Position numbers and translations under genes: made by a program
In this document: positions 48,401-56,499 of the stretch, in pieces
Position numbering within the stretch: the first letter of the stretch is position 1
Layout: each line of letters opens with the position of its first letter
Assembly (NCBI GenBank): GCA_964649415.1
Contig: CAZYSK010000032.1
Span: forward strand, 1-62,037
From: CAZYSK01 sp964649415
GTDB taxonomy: Bacteria; Chloroflexota; Anaerolineae; B4-G1
Length of the DNA stretch: 62,037 bases
Direction of reading: 5' to 3'
The notes under the pieces: model-generated
Told to the model about the DNA's origin: nothing
Database searches by the model: none
Seen by the model: only the letters and a program-made list of their open reading frames with translations

Positions 48401-49696
48401 GTGACGCGAGACCATTTCGCACGCGATGCCGACGAACTCAACAGGGAGTTTCTTGAGCAAGTTGAAGCCACCCACCTGGGCAGGGTCAGAGGCCTTAGCC
48501 GCGGCGAGGTGCTTCACTGGCAAGGCGACCCGGTCGAGAGCATCTTTGTCGTTAGCAAGGGCAGCCTGAAGGAGTACACGCTCCTCCCCGACGGCAGGGC
48601 CTACGCTTACCGTGTACTGGGCGCGGGCGAACTGGCCGGCGCCACCGCGTACCTGCTCGGCCACGACCACGACACAATCACCCAGGCGCTCGATGAAGTG
48701 AAGGTTATCGCTCTGCAACTCTCGGAGTTCGACGGTCTGCTGGCCAGGAACCCGCGCTTTTCGTCCCTGCTGATCAGGAAGCTGGCGCAAAGCGCCCAGT
48801 CCTCAGCAGACAAGGCCCGCGACCTCGGCTTTCTTGATGTCCAGCAACGCCTCAAGCGCAGCCTGATGGACCTGGCCCGACGGCATGGCATCGCCACGGA
48901 GCGCGGTTGGGAGATCGCCACCGACCTTACGCACGAAGACATCGCCCAGTTGGTAGCGGCCAACCGCAGCACCATCACCGTTCTGCTCAACGAGCTCAAG
49001 AAGCAGGGGCTCGTCTGGAAGCACGGCCGGCACTGGGTGGTGATCACCCCGGAACACTCACAGATACTGGATGGCTTGCGCGAAGCGGTCGTCGCAACGC
49101 GGGAATGGGCAGCCCGCGAGTGGGCCGAACACGCGGTCGCCCGGAGCGTGGAGCCCACGCTGGCCCTCGATGCCCTGTCCAGCGGCATGCGGCAGGTAGA
49201 GCGGATGTACGTGTCGAACAAGCTCGAGCTCTCAGATGTGATCTGGTCCGCCTCGGTGATGAAGCAGGCCATGGCCGTCATAGAGGCCCGCATCGGTGCC
49301 TCGGGACAGCAGGTGTATGCCCTGGGCACGGTGGTTTTCGGCACGGTGGAGGGCGATATCCACGACCTTGGCAAGAACCTCGTATCTATGTTCCTCACAG
49401 CCCGCGGTTTCCGCGTCATTGACCTGGGGGTGGATGTGCCCGCTGACCGCTTTGTCGACGCCGTGCGCGAGCACCACCCCGACATCCTGGCCATGTCGGC
49501 GCTCCTCACCACGACTGCGCAGAACCAACACCAGGTCATCCAGGCTTTGCAGGCCGCCGGGCTGCGTTCCACTGTCAAGGTCATCGTTGGCGGCGCGCCG
49601 ATTACTCCGCATCTGGCCACAGAAATGGGCGCGGACGGCTACGCTCCGACCGCACGCGAGGCCGTGGAACTGGCCTGGCAACTGATGCACTCCTGA
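48401..49696 (+). CDS. Crp/Fnr-type transcription regulator fused to a cobalamin-binding module
   Basis: A 431-residue protein. Residues about 15-125 are a cyclic-nucleotide-type beta-barrel (EVLHWQGDPVESIFVVSKGS, AYRVLGAGELAGATAYLLG) and 150-215 a Crp helix-turn-helix (DLTHEDIAQLVAANRSTITV). Residues 245-300 are a four-helix cap of the methionine-synthase kind (MRQVERMYVSNKLELSDVIW). Residues 304-431 are a full B12 Rossmann domain with D319-x-H321-x-x-G324 (EGDIHDLGKN), the Ser-Leu-Leu loop (MSALLTTT) and the GG loop VGGAPIT. The His would be the lower ligand of the cobalt. A corrinoid-sensing regulator is the clear inference. Start is GTG; the ribosome site is weak. Confidence 0.93.
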   Translation: MTRDHFARDADELNREFLEQVEATHLGRVRGLSRGEVLHWQGDPVESIFVVSKGSLKEYTLLPDGRAYAYRVLGAGELAGATAYLLGHDHDTITQALDEVKVIALQLSEFDGLLARNPRFSSLLIRKLAQSAQSSADKARDLGFLDVQQRLKRSLMDLARRHGIATERGWEIATDLTHEDIAQLVAANRSTITVLLNELKKQGLVWKHGRHWVVITPEHSQILDGLREAVVATREWAAREWAEHAVARSVEPTLALDALSSGMRQVERMYVSNKLELSDVIWSASVMKQAMAVIEARIGASGQQVYALGTVVFGTVEGDIHDLGKNLVSMFLTARGFRVIDLGVDVPADRFVDAVREHHPDILAMSALLTTTAQNQHQVIQALQAAGLRSTVKVIVGGAPITPHLATEMGADGYAPTAREAVELAWQLMHS

Positions 49697-49890
49697 GACC
49701 ATCCACCCACCACCGAAACCGACCTTCATGCCCGCCGCAAGGTCGCTCAGCCTTCTGCGAGAGATTCTAGCTGGGCGAGCAGCCCCTCGTCTACAAGCCT
49801 CTCGCCGCCACTGTGGTCGCCAATTCAGCACAGGGGCCAGATAGGCGAGTCCCAAGAGGAATCCTGCCCCGCTCTTTGTTGTCCGGCCAA
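49697..49890. other. Short intergenic stretch
   Basis: Between the regulator stop and the methyltransferase promoter I see no gene, no strong terminator and no repeat of the families described elsewhere. Confidence 0.4.
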
Positions 49891-49919
49891 CAGACAAAGC
49901 AGTCAGAACCTGGTATGAT
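49891..49919 (+). promoter_or_regulatory. Probable promoter of the URO-D methyltransferase and corrinoid protein genes
   Basis: CAGACA (49891-49896), 17-base spacer, TATGAT (49914-49919). The -35 box is poor (4 of 6), as expected of an activator-dependent promoter. The transcript would start near 49926, directly at the palindrome described next. Confidence 0.45.
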
Positions 49920-49928
49920 GGTTGTGCA

Positions 49929-49949
49929 AGGCGCGCAGTTGACGCGCCT
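49929..49949. promoter_or_regulatory. Palindrome in the leader of the methyltransferase operon, candidate operator
   Basis: AGGCGCG (49929-49935), seven-base centre CAGTTGA, CGCGCCT (49943-49949). The 21-bp span and 7-bp arms suit a dimeric Crp-type protein, and the site follows the likely transcription start by a few bases, a repressing position. It could also act as an RNA hairpin. Confidence 0.4.
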
Positions 49950-49972
49950 GCGAAAACCCAAGGAGGTGCGAT

Positions 49973-51169
49973 ATGGCCGCAAACATGGCGTTGACATTGG
50001 GCAAAGCGCTGCTGAAACACAAGCTCCACCTCGGCCAGTTGACGGGCCTTGAGAGGTTCATGGTTGCGTCCGTGACGCTGGCCGACCGCCCCAGCACATT
50101 TCTGGCAGCCACCAACGTGGAACCGGAGCTGGTGGACCCCAAGTTCGACTATGTGCTGCTCTCGCAAAGCGTCGAGGCCAACCTGGAGCTGTTTGAGCTC
50201 ATCTGCCAGAGGGTACAGGCGGATGTAGTGGCGGTGCCTTATTGGCTAGGGCTGATGTGCGTGGGACCTGCGGAACTCGGCACGGTGTTCAAGGTGGAGA
50301 AGCAGCGTGTGCCCTACGCCGTGGACTATCCAATCAAGAAGCAGGAGGATATCGCCAAGATCAAGATCCCACAGCAGGCCACCGGGTACCTGAAGATGGT
50401 CTTCGACATCAACAAGGAGGCGCAACGCCGGTACCCTGATTCGTTGTTCATGCTTATGATGGATGGCCCCTGGGACCTGGCCATGCTGCTGCGCGGCGAC
50501 CGGGACCTGCCCACGGACTTGCGCATCCACAGGGACTACACCGAGGCCAAGGATCAGGCCACGCGGGACAAGATCCGGCGTTTCGGGAATCCGGACATCT
50601 ACCCGGCTATCATGGAGCTGACCACACAACTATCCATCCGGATAATCCAACTGGCGGCAGAAAACGGGTTGTCGCTGATGGGCTCCACCGTGGTCGATCA
50701 GTACGCAGCCAAGCCCATCATGAGCCGTGAGGACTATTTCAAATACGTGCACCCCTACCGGGTCCGCGTGTGGGAGGCCCTGGGCAAGAAGGTGACGATC
50801 TCCTACCTTGTTCCTTCGCCCCAGGAGACGGTGGAGAACCTGAAGGATCCGGTGCTCGCCAAGGGGTTTGGTGTGTTCACCAACTACATCTTCCCGCAGA
50901 CCCCGGAGGGCGTCACTCTGCCAGAGTACGACCGCCCCATGCTGGAGCTAGCTAAGCAGTACAAGCAGAGCTACACCTACCTTGTGCATGGCAAGTACCT
51001 GCGCGACGCCAGCGAGGCCCAGCTCGATGCGACGGTGCAGCGCATCTGCGGGCTGGCGACAGAAGTCAGAGCGAACCTGATGGTCACGATCGCTTCGGTG
51101 CCGCCAGGGGCCAGCCTAGAAAAGGCCAACTACGTCTTCAAACTCGTCGAGAAATACGGGAGGTACTAA
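49973..51169 (+). CDS. URO-D-family (MtaA-like) corrinoid methyltransferase candidate
   Basis: A 398-residue protein of the uroporphyrinogen decarboxylase superfamily, a barrel used both for porphyrin decarboxylation and for moving methyl groups to or from corrinoid proteins. Visible segments are LGQLTGLERFMVASVTLADR, DVVAVPYWLGLM, FMLMMDGPWDLAMLLRGDRD, KPIMSREDYFKYVHPYRVRV and MVTIASVPPGASLEKANYVF. The HxC...C zinc ligands of MtaA are not evident, as in many URO-D proteins linked to demethylation. AAGGAGG precedes the ATG. The corrinoid protein gene starts one base after its stop. Methyl donor unknown. Confidence 0.87.
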   Translation: MAANMALTLGKALLKHKLHLGQLTGLERFMVASVTLADRPSTFLAATNVEPELVDPKFDYVLLSQSVEANLELFELICQRVQADVVAVPYWLGLMCVGPAELGTVFKVEKQRVPYAVDYPIKKQEDIAKIKIPQQATGYLKMVFDINKEAQRRYPDSLFMLMMDGPWDLAMLLRGDRDLPTDLRIHRDYTEAKDQATRDKIRRFGNPDIYPAIMELTTQLSIRIIQLAAENGLSLMGSTVVDQYAAKPIMSREDYFKYVHPYRVRVWEALGKKVTISYLVPSPQETVENLKDPVLAKGFGVFTNYIFPQTPEGVTLPEYDRPMLELAKQYKQSYTYLVHGKYLRDASEAQLDATVQRICGLATEVRANLMVTIASVPPGASLEKANYVFKLVEKYGRY

Positions 51170-51170
51170 C

Positions 51171-51791
51171 ATGAACACGGCAATTGCAGCGGGCGTCGCC
51201 GAAGGCAACGTCTACGATATGGAGGACATGGTTACCAGTGCCCTTGCCGCAGGGGAGAATCCCAAGGACCTCCTCCAGGCCATGATGGCCGGGCTCAACA
51301 CCTGCGGCGCTCGCTTCGAGTCCGGCGAGTACTTCTTGCCAGAACTCATGGGCGCAGGCGAGGCCTTTAACACAGGCATGAAAGTCCTGGCTCCCGAGTT
51401 GGCCCCGGGCGACAGAACTTCACAGGGCACCGTCGTCCTCGGCACGGTCCGCGGAGATGTGCACGACATCGGCAAGAACCTGGTCGGCTTTATGCTCGAG
51501 AGCGCCGGCTTCACGGTGGTGAACCTCGGCGTAGACGTGTCCGCAGAGGCCTATGCCCAAGCGGTCCGCGACCACAAGCCTCAGGTGCTCGGCATGTCCG
51601 GCCTGTTGACCACCACCATGCTGGGTATGGAGGACGTCATCGAAGAGCTAAAGCGCCAGGGCCTGCGCGACAAGGTGAAAGTGATCATCGGAGGCTCTCC
51701 GGTCTCCAAGAAGTACGCGGAGCAGATCGGCGCCGACGGCTACGGCAACGACGCCGCCCAGGCCGTCAGACTGGTTCGCTCGCTGCTCTAG
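51171..51791 (+). CDS. Corrinoid (cobalamin-binding) protein, MtaC/MtbC type
   Basis: A 206-residue methyl carrier. Residues 1-85 are the helical cap (MEDMVTSALAAGENPKDLLQ, ESGEYFLPELMGAGEAFNTG) and the rest the B12 domain with D96-V-H98-D-I-G101 (GDVHDIGKN), MSGLLTTT and IGGSPVSKKYAEQIGADGYG. The cobalt would shuttle a methyl group between the substrate enzyme and the acceptor. The cap and B12 modules resemble the C-terminal half of the regulator at 48401, including the shared GTV-x-GD-I/V-HD-I/L-GKNLV block and L-L-T-T-T. It is co-transcribed with the URO-D-family gene and ends at a strong stem-loop. Confidence 0.94.
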   Translation: MNTAIAAGVAEGNVYDMEDMVTSALAAGENPKDLLQAMMAGLNTCGARFESGEYFLPELMGAGEAFNTGMKVLAPELAPGDRTSQGTVVLGTVRGDVHDIGKNLVGFMLESAGFTVVNLGVDVSAEAYAQAVRDHKPQVLGMSGLLTTTMLGMEDVIEELKRQGLRDKVKVIIGGSPVSKKYAEQIGADGYGNDAAQAVRLVRSLL

Positions 51792-51807
51792 ATCGCACCG
51801 GGGGTAA

Positions 51808-51852
51808 CCAAGGAGACAACCTCGCCCTCTCATCGCAAGGTTGTCTCCTTGG
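51808..51852 (+). terminator. Strong stem-loop ending the corrinoid operon
   Basis: CCAAGGAGACAACCT (51808-51822) and AGGTTGTCTCCTTGG (51838-51852) are perfect 15-bp arms around a 15-base loop, 16 bases after the stop codon. There is no T-run, so it may end transcripts inefficiently or protect them. Confidence 0.7.
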
Positions 51853-51973
51853 CTGTGTGATCTCGTTCCCTTGCGGCCGGACCTGCCCTGTCGCCGATTA
51901 CGGGCAGCGGTTGGGGTCTAAGGCGACGGCGGCTGGGAACCGACCGAAATAGAGAGTCGGATGCAAGGCCCTG

Positions 51974-52117
51974 TCAGTGCCCGCTCATGACTTCTACACA
52001 CCTGTCCTGAACTTGCCGTAGTTGCTTCCTCAAACTAGCCGCTTCCTCAGGTGTGAATACCGACAGGATCTTGCCTTCTGTCGCTTCCCCCGAATGGCCA
52101 CGTGCGGGGTCGTGGCG
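51974..52117 (-). other. In-frame extension beyond the stop codon of the beta-propeller gene
   Basis: Directly after the TAA at 52118-52120, the same frame stays open for 47 codons and reads like a real C-terminal helix (VFTPEEAASLRKQLRQVQDR) before a TGA at 51974. Either the propeller protein once had a longer C terminus or read-through occurs. The rest of 51853-51973 shows nothing. Confidence 0.35.
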
Positions 52118-52984
52118 TTACGCCTGGCGGACGAATTTCTGCAACCGCCCGTTTTCACCCACCTCCGCTACATACAGATCGCCTTGAGCGTCCACCCAAA
52201 TCCCGTGGGGACACGCCAGGAACTTCCCGGGCATATCGCTTTTGCGACCATCACCCCACTGCGTGATGCGTTCTCCATCCAGCGTGTGGATACTCACTTG
52301 ATAGTCAAGCTCAGCCACGTAGACGACATCTTCATTCGGGTCAAAGAAAACCGCGTCCGGCCGTCTTAGCCCGGCGCGCTGTTCCAGGTAGTTGCCGTCC
52401 ATATCGAAAAGCTGAATGCGGTTGTTCTCTCGATCACAGACCCATACCCGGTCATACTTATCTACCCGCACACAGTGAGGCAGCGCGAATTGCCCAGCGC
52501 CATCGCCGCGTTCGCCCCAGGACAACAACAACCCGCCATCAGGTGAGAACTTATGCACCCGGGCGTTGCCATAGCCATCCGATACAAACAGTTCGCCCGT
52601 GGAAGCAACAGCCAAGTCGGTCGGCTGGTTGAAAGGATCGCGCTCATTTGCAGCGGGCTTTCCGGGTATCCCCAGCGTCATCACCAGGTCCCCGTGTGGA
52701 TTGAACTTGTACACGCAATGGGAGCTGTGTTCGGTGCAGTAGACATTATCCTCGGCGTCAATGTAGATGCCGTGGGCGTCCTGTAGAGTATCCGCACCCC
52801 ATTCCTCAAGGAAACAGCCATCGCGATCGAATACGACTAGATGATGCTCACTGCGCGAGTAGACATACACCCGGCCCCGGGAATCGCACGCCACGGCGGG
52901 AATCCAACCCCACTGCCAACCATCGGGCAGTTGGCCCCAACCTTCTACCACTTCATATGTGTATCTGCCAGAACCAAAGACCAT
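52118..52984 (-). CDS. NHL-repeat six-bladed beta-propeller protein
   Basis: A 288-residue protein of repeated NHL blades, each with a G-x-x-Y/V-V-x-D/S-x-x-N/H-x-R/V-x-x-F pattern: DSRGRVYVYSRSEHHLVVFD, DAEDNVYCTEHSSHCVYKFN, STGELFVSDGYGNARVHKFS, DKYDRVWVCDRENNRIQLFD and DAQGDLYVAEVGENGRLQKF. About six blades fill the whole length. Such propellers are binding scaffolds or lyases/hydrolases of the SMP-30 kind; no catalytic set is evident. No signal peptide. GGAGGCAG precedes the ATG. The gene may be interrupted at its 3' end (see the extension at 51974-52117). Confidence 0.85.
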   Translation of the reverse strand: MVFGSGRYTYEVVEGWGQLPDGWQWGWIPAVACDSRGRVYVYSRSEHHLVVFDRDGCFLEEWGADTLQDAHGIYIDAEDNVYCTEHSSHCVYKFNPHGDLVMTLGIPGKPAANERDPFNQPTDLAVASTGELFVSDGYGNARVHKFSPDGGLLLSWGERGDGAGQFALPHCVRVDKYDRVWVCDRENNRIQLFDMDGNYLEQRAGLRRPDAVFFDPNEDVVYVAELDYQVSIHTLDGERITQWGDGRKSDMPGKFLACPHGIWVDAQGDLYVAEVGENGRLQKFVRQA

Positions 52985-53230
52985 GAGAACTGCCTCCAGT
53001 GCAACGGGCCTGGCTCATCGGTACGAGCAGCAGGCCTTGCACGCCCATCCCTCACCCGCGTTTCTGCCAGTTCACAGCGACGGTTCTGAGCAATCAGTCG
53101 CCGGCACCGTCCTCCAGCCCGCTTCTCCGGCCTCGCAACCGGCCAGCCATCCACAACGTCCCCTGACGCCCTCTGGAAGCGGCGACCACCCTCTCCCCAC
53201 AGTCGCAGCGGACAAGCATCATCGGTTCAG

Positions 53231-54619
53231 TTATCGCCTCTCTCTCCAATCTGGGTTCGGCTGCGGGACCTTGGCCTCGACCTCTCGCTGCCACCCCAAG
53301 AGCGCATCTCTCATCGTGCGCGCCAACTCTGGGTTGTCTGGGGCCAAATCGCACTTCTCGCCCTGATCCTCTCTCAGGTCGTAGAGCTCACAGTGGTCGT
53401 CCTCGAAGAAGCGGATCAGTTTGTAGTCCCCCATGCGCACTGACGCGGCGGGGGTACCACCCTGGTTGCCATAGTGCGGATAATGCCAGAAAATGGCTTC
53501 CCTGTCCAGCGAGCGCTCTCCCTCCAAGAGCGGCAAGAGACTCACGCCGTCAACGTGCTGATCGGGTAGCAAGTCGAGCCCTGCCACATGCATGAAAGTG
53601 GGATAGAAGTCGGGACTTGTTACCGGCGTGGTGCAGACAGTCCCAGTACCCACCATGCCGGGCCATCTGACGAGCAAGGGTTCACGCGTGCCGCCTTCGT
53701 ACATCCACCCTTTTCCCTCTGACAAAGGCGCATTGCACGTCGGAGACCCTTCGGCGGTGGCAAGACCGCCGTTGTCTGAGGTGAACACCACTATGGTATT
53801 ATCCGCCTCACCCGCATCCTCGAGCGCCTGAAGCAGGCGTCCGACGTTCTCGTCCAGGCTCTCAACCATCGCCGCGTAGGCGGGATCCGACTGTATGAGG
53901 CGGCGGACGATCCGCATGCCTCTCTTGTGCTCGCAGGGAAAGAAACCCCCTTCCTCGAAGGCCCTCGCCTTGTCCAGTCCCAGGGTTTCCGCCTTGCTTT
54001 TGTACTTCTCGACCTTGTCGCGTTTGGCTTGGATCGGGATGTGCACGGCGTAGTACCACAGATTCAAGAAGAAAGGACGCTCATCCTTGTTCTCAATCAG
54101 CCGTATGGCTTCGTCGGTCAGTCGATCGGTCAGGTACTGTCCTTCTGGACCGTCCTCGAGAGTTGGAATCCCCCATGGGCTGAAGTAGCCGTTAAGTGGC
54201 ATCCCCCAATGACACCCCGCGATGTTCACGTCAAACCCGTGCGTGTCGGGGCGATAGGGGCTGTCTCCGAGATGCCATTTGCCGATGTGCCAGGTGGTAT
54301 AGCCGCCCTGCTTCAAGGCTCGGGCGAGGCTGTACTCCTCCAAAGGGAGATGGTCAACATAGGGAGCGTCCAGAAGCTTACCTCTGGCGTTGCCGCCAAT
54401 GTAGTTCGTGACGCCGACTCTGGCGGGGTACTTCCCGGTGAGAAGGCTCGCCCGGGTCGGAGAGCACACAGGGCACGCCGCGTAGGCATCGGTGAAGCGC
54501 ATACCCTCGCTTGCCAGCCGGTCGAGATTCGGGGTCTCGTAGAATCGGCTGCCGTAGCAGCCGAGATCCCTCCAGCCCAGGTCATCAATCAGGATGAACA
54601 CTATGTTGGGTTTCGACAT
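53231..54619 (-). CDS. Arylsulfatase-type sulfatase (Cys-type)
   Basis: A 462-residue sulfatase of the alkaline-phosphatase superfamily. The N terminus has the metal-binding VFILIDDLGWRDLGC. The catalytic cysteine is C52 in the motif C-S-P-T-R (PVCSPTRASLLTGKYP), which must be oxidised to formylglycine. Further active-site residues are in WHIGKWHLG, FVNLW-like LNLWYYAVHIPIQ, and VFTSDNGG near residue 280. It removes sulfate esters, most often from polysaccharides. No signal peptide is seen, unlike many secreted sulfatases. A GGGGGAG site precedes the ATG. The only modifying-enzyme candidate in view is the SUMF1-like protein at 41628. Confidence 0.92.
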   Translation of the reverse strand: MSKPNIVFILIDDLGWRDLGCYGSRFYETPNLDRLASEGMRFTDAYAACPVCSPTRASLLTGKYPARVGVTNYIGGNARGKLLDAPYVDHLPLEEYSLARALKQGGYTTWHIGKWHLGDSPYRPDTHGFDVNIAGCHWGMPLNGYFSPWGIPTLEDGPEGQYLTDRLTDEAIRLIENKDERPFFLNLWYYAVHIPIQAKRDKVEKYKSKAETLGLDKARAFEEGGFFPCEHKRGMRIVRRLIQSDPAYAAMVESLDENVGRLLQALEDAGEADNTIVVFTSDNGGLATAEGSPTCNAPLSEGKGWMYEGGTREPLLVRWPGMVGTGTVCTTPVTSPDFYPTFMHVAGLDLLPDQHVDGVSLLPLLEGERSLDREAIFWHYPHYGNQGGTPAASVRMGDYKLIRFFEDDHCELYDLREDQGEKCDLAPDNPELARTMRDALLGWQREVEAKVPQPNPDWRERR

Positions 54620-54652
54620 ATCGTGCTCCCCCCGTAAGCCACAGGCATTGTT

Positions 54653-55921
54653 CTACCCGTCAAGGTCGAAGAAGTAGATGAGCAAATCGTCGAGCTGGGA
54701 ACGCCACTGCCCCCAGGAGTGCCCCTCTGGAGCTTCCACGTACATAAGGGGATAGCTCTTGTCCTCCAGAATGCCCTTCATCGTGCGCGCATCAACGTCC
54801 CATGGATAACCCGTGCTCAGGAAGACCTTGAGCGGCAGTTGGTCGACGGATTCGTAGCCCTCGTATATCGCGCCATCAGAATGGCGCCTTTGTAGAGATG
54901 ACGGCGCGTTGTCAACAAAGGCCGGGGATTGCATTGCTACCAGATGAAAGACCTCCGGGTAGGCCAGCCCACAGTAGGCCGCATTGACACCCCCGTACGA
55001 AACCCCCAGAATGGCCCGCCGGTCGGGCGTTGGGTCCGTCTTGTACGTCCTATCGATCGATGGTACAAGCTCTTCAGCAATGAAAGCTGCGTAGTCCGGG
55101 TTGCCCAGGAATTCACTCTCACGTCGGTTTCGCCTAGTCTCCGGATCCCTGGGATCGATGAAGACGGCGAGGACTGGCTCGATAGTCCCGTCAGCGATCA
55201 GGTTGTCCAGCACAATCGGCATACTGCCCATACGTGGGTCCGTATACTCGTGCGCGTCGGTTACGTAGATGACAGCCAGACCGGCAAGCGCTTCATAGTC
55301 GGCAGGCGTATACACCTGGTAGTTTACGGCATAGCCCAGGCGCGTGCTGTCGATCGCGATTGGCGGGCTCAAGCTACCCGAAGTCACGCCATCGCGCGGA
55401 ATGACTTCCTGCGGAAAGACGTAATCCGGCATGGCGACCACGGAATTGGGTCCGAAACCGCCCCACTGGTGCAAGGGATTCGCAGGATCGAGTACCCCTT
55501 CCTGCCCATCAACGACAATACGATACTCGAGGCGCGCGTCAGACGGAAACGTCTCGTATGCAACCCAGATGTCACTCAATCCGACCCGGTGACCCTGCAG
55601 CGCTGGGCCGTTTTGCCATTGCGTGAAGTCACCTACCCAACTGACGGACTGAGCCCTTCCCCTATAGAGAAAAGCGACTTGATCGCCCAGGATGAAGGGA
55701 ACGTGTTCACGGGCTACAAGCGAGTTCCAGAAGGCATTGACTTCGGGCCGTTTCCCGCTGTTGGCAACGGTTTCCAGCGCGTCAACAAAGGCATCGAACG
55801 ACGCAAACTCTGGAATCTGATACTCCGCCCTGGTCGTGCAAGCCGCCAATGCCAGGAGCAGGACTGTTGACAACAGCGTTCCTGGCCCACCAGAGGCAGG
55901 TCTCCTTGCGAAAAAAGCCAT
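54653..55921 (-). CDS. Enterochelin-esterase-like lipoprotein with a repeat-derived insertion
   Basis: A 422-residue protein starting at ATG 55921; the frame is open to a GTG at 55969. A lipobox (LALAAC) follows the signal segment. An early-set glycan-binding-like domain (RAQSVSWVGDFTQWQNGPAL, about 75-150) precedes an alpha/beta hydrolase of the Esterase_D family (LAVIYVTDAHEYTD, the nucleophile elbow ILGVSYGGVNA, EGHSWGQWRSQLDDLL with the catalytic His). Residues of about 341-350 (LQRRHSDGA) are read from a copy of the 35-bp hairpin repeat, between LVAMQSPAF and IYEGYESVDQL. It may cleave feruloyl or acetyl esters from polysaccharides, near the sulfatase. Function by family only. Confidence 0.87.
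   Translation of the reverse strand: MAFFARRPASGGPGTLLSTVLLLALAACTTRAEYQIPEFASFDAFVDALETVANSGKRPEVNAFWNSLVAREHVPFILGDQVAFLYRGRAQSVSWVGDFTQWQNGPALQGHRVGLSDIWVAYETFPSDARLEYRIVVDGQEGVLDPANPLHQWGGFGPNSVVAMPDYVFPQEVIPRDGVTSGSLSPPIAIDSTRLGYAVNYQVYTPADYEALAGLAVIYVTDAHEYTDPRMGSMPIVLDNLIADGTIEPVLAVFIDPRDPETRRNRRESEFLGNPDYAAFIAEELVPSIDRTYKTDPTPDRRAILGVSYGGVNAAYCGLAYPEVFHLVAMQSPAFVDNAPSSLQRRHSDGAIYEGYESVDQLPLKVFLSTGYPWDVDARTMKGILEDKSYPLMYVEAPEGHSWGQWRSQLDDLLIYFFDLDG
54871..54900. repeat. 35-bp-family repeat unit inside the esterase gene
   Basis: On the minus strand, CATCTCTACAAAGGCGCCAT followed by TCTGATGGCG. The arrays at 35615-35824 and 36945-37105 read CATCTCTCGAAGGCGCCATT followed by CCGATGGCG. 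The hairpin core GCGCCAT-TCTG-ATGGCGC is intact and lies in frame in a coding sequence. Confidence 0.7.
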
Positions 55922-55952
55922 TCCGCTTGACACCACCCACGCGGCGGATCGC

Positions 55953-56435
55953 TCATTTGGGACGCGCACGCCGCGACCTCACGACAGCATACGTGTGGAA
56001 GTCTGCCGGTATCCCGGCTCCCATCGCCTCGAACTCAGGTTCTGGATCTATGCCCACCTCTTCGGCGGTCACGTATAGTTCGGCCAGAGCCAGCAAGAAA
56101 TCACGGTAGTCATAGCCGCCCACTTGAATAGCCGCGGCCGCCAGTCCGATCCGCAACCAACTCCTGTCCCTGGTAACACGGACCTGCCTGGCTGATTCAT
56201 AGACATACCCAAGCAGGCAGTTCAAGATTCCCTCCTTGTCAGCCACGGCGTCTCGGATCAGACGTCGCTCCTGATGGGACGCGTCCACGTAGATTCGACA
56301 CAGGTCGTTGAAGAACTGCTCGTGCTCCTCCATCGGCGGATAGATGGCCAGGGTACTGCTGGGGCACTGCTCCCCAACCGCCTCCAAACGATCCATCAGG
56401 CAGCTTAGCCCGGCATTTGCGTCAACGGATGACAT
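55953..56435 (-). CDS. Hypothetical protein
   Basis: A 160-residue protein. I start at the ATG at 56433-56435 (MSSVDANAGLSC) because longer versions would lie inside the upstream methyltransferase. It is largely helical with charged and aromatic stretches (EEHEQFFNDLCRIYVDASHQ, GYDYRDFLLALAELYVTAEE); no membrane span or known motif. The helices repeat a D-x-x-L-L-A-L-A pattern suggestive of an all-alpha helper domain. It sits 64 bases downstream of a methyltransferase gene and 31 bases before the esterase start. Not recognised. Confidence 0.6.
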   Translation of the reverse strand: MSSVDANAGLSCLMDRLEAVGEQCPSSTLAIYPPMEEHEQFFNDLCRIYVDASHQERRLIRDAVADKEGILNCLLGYVYESARQVRVTRDRSWLRIGLAAAAIQVGGYDYRDFLLALAELYVTAEEVGIDPEPEFEAMGAGIPADFHTYAVVRSRRARPK

Positions 56436-56499
56436 TAGCTGCTGGCCCTGCCTGACCAACCAAGTGATTCCCAAGAGCCCTCGCCCGGAATGCGCCGCG

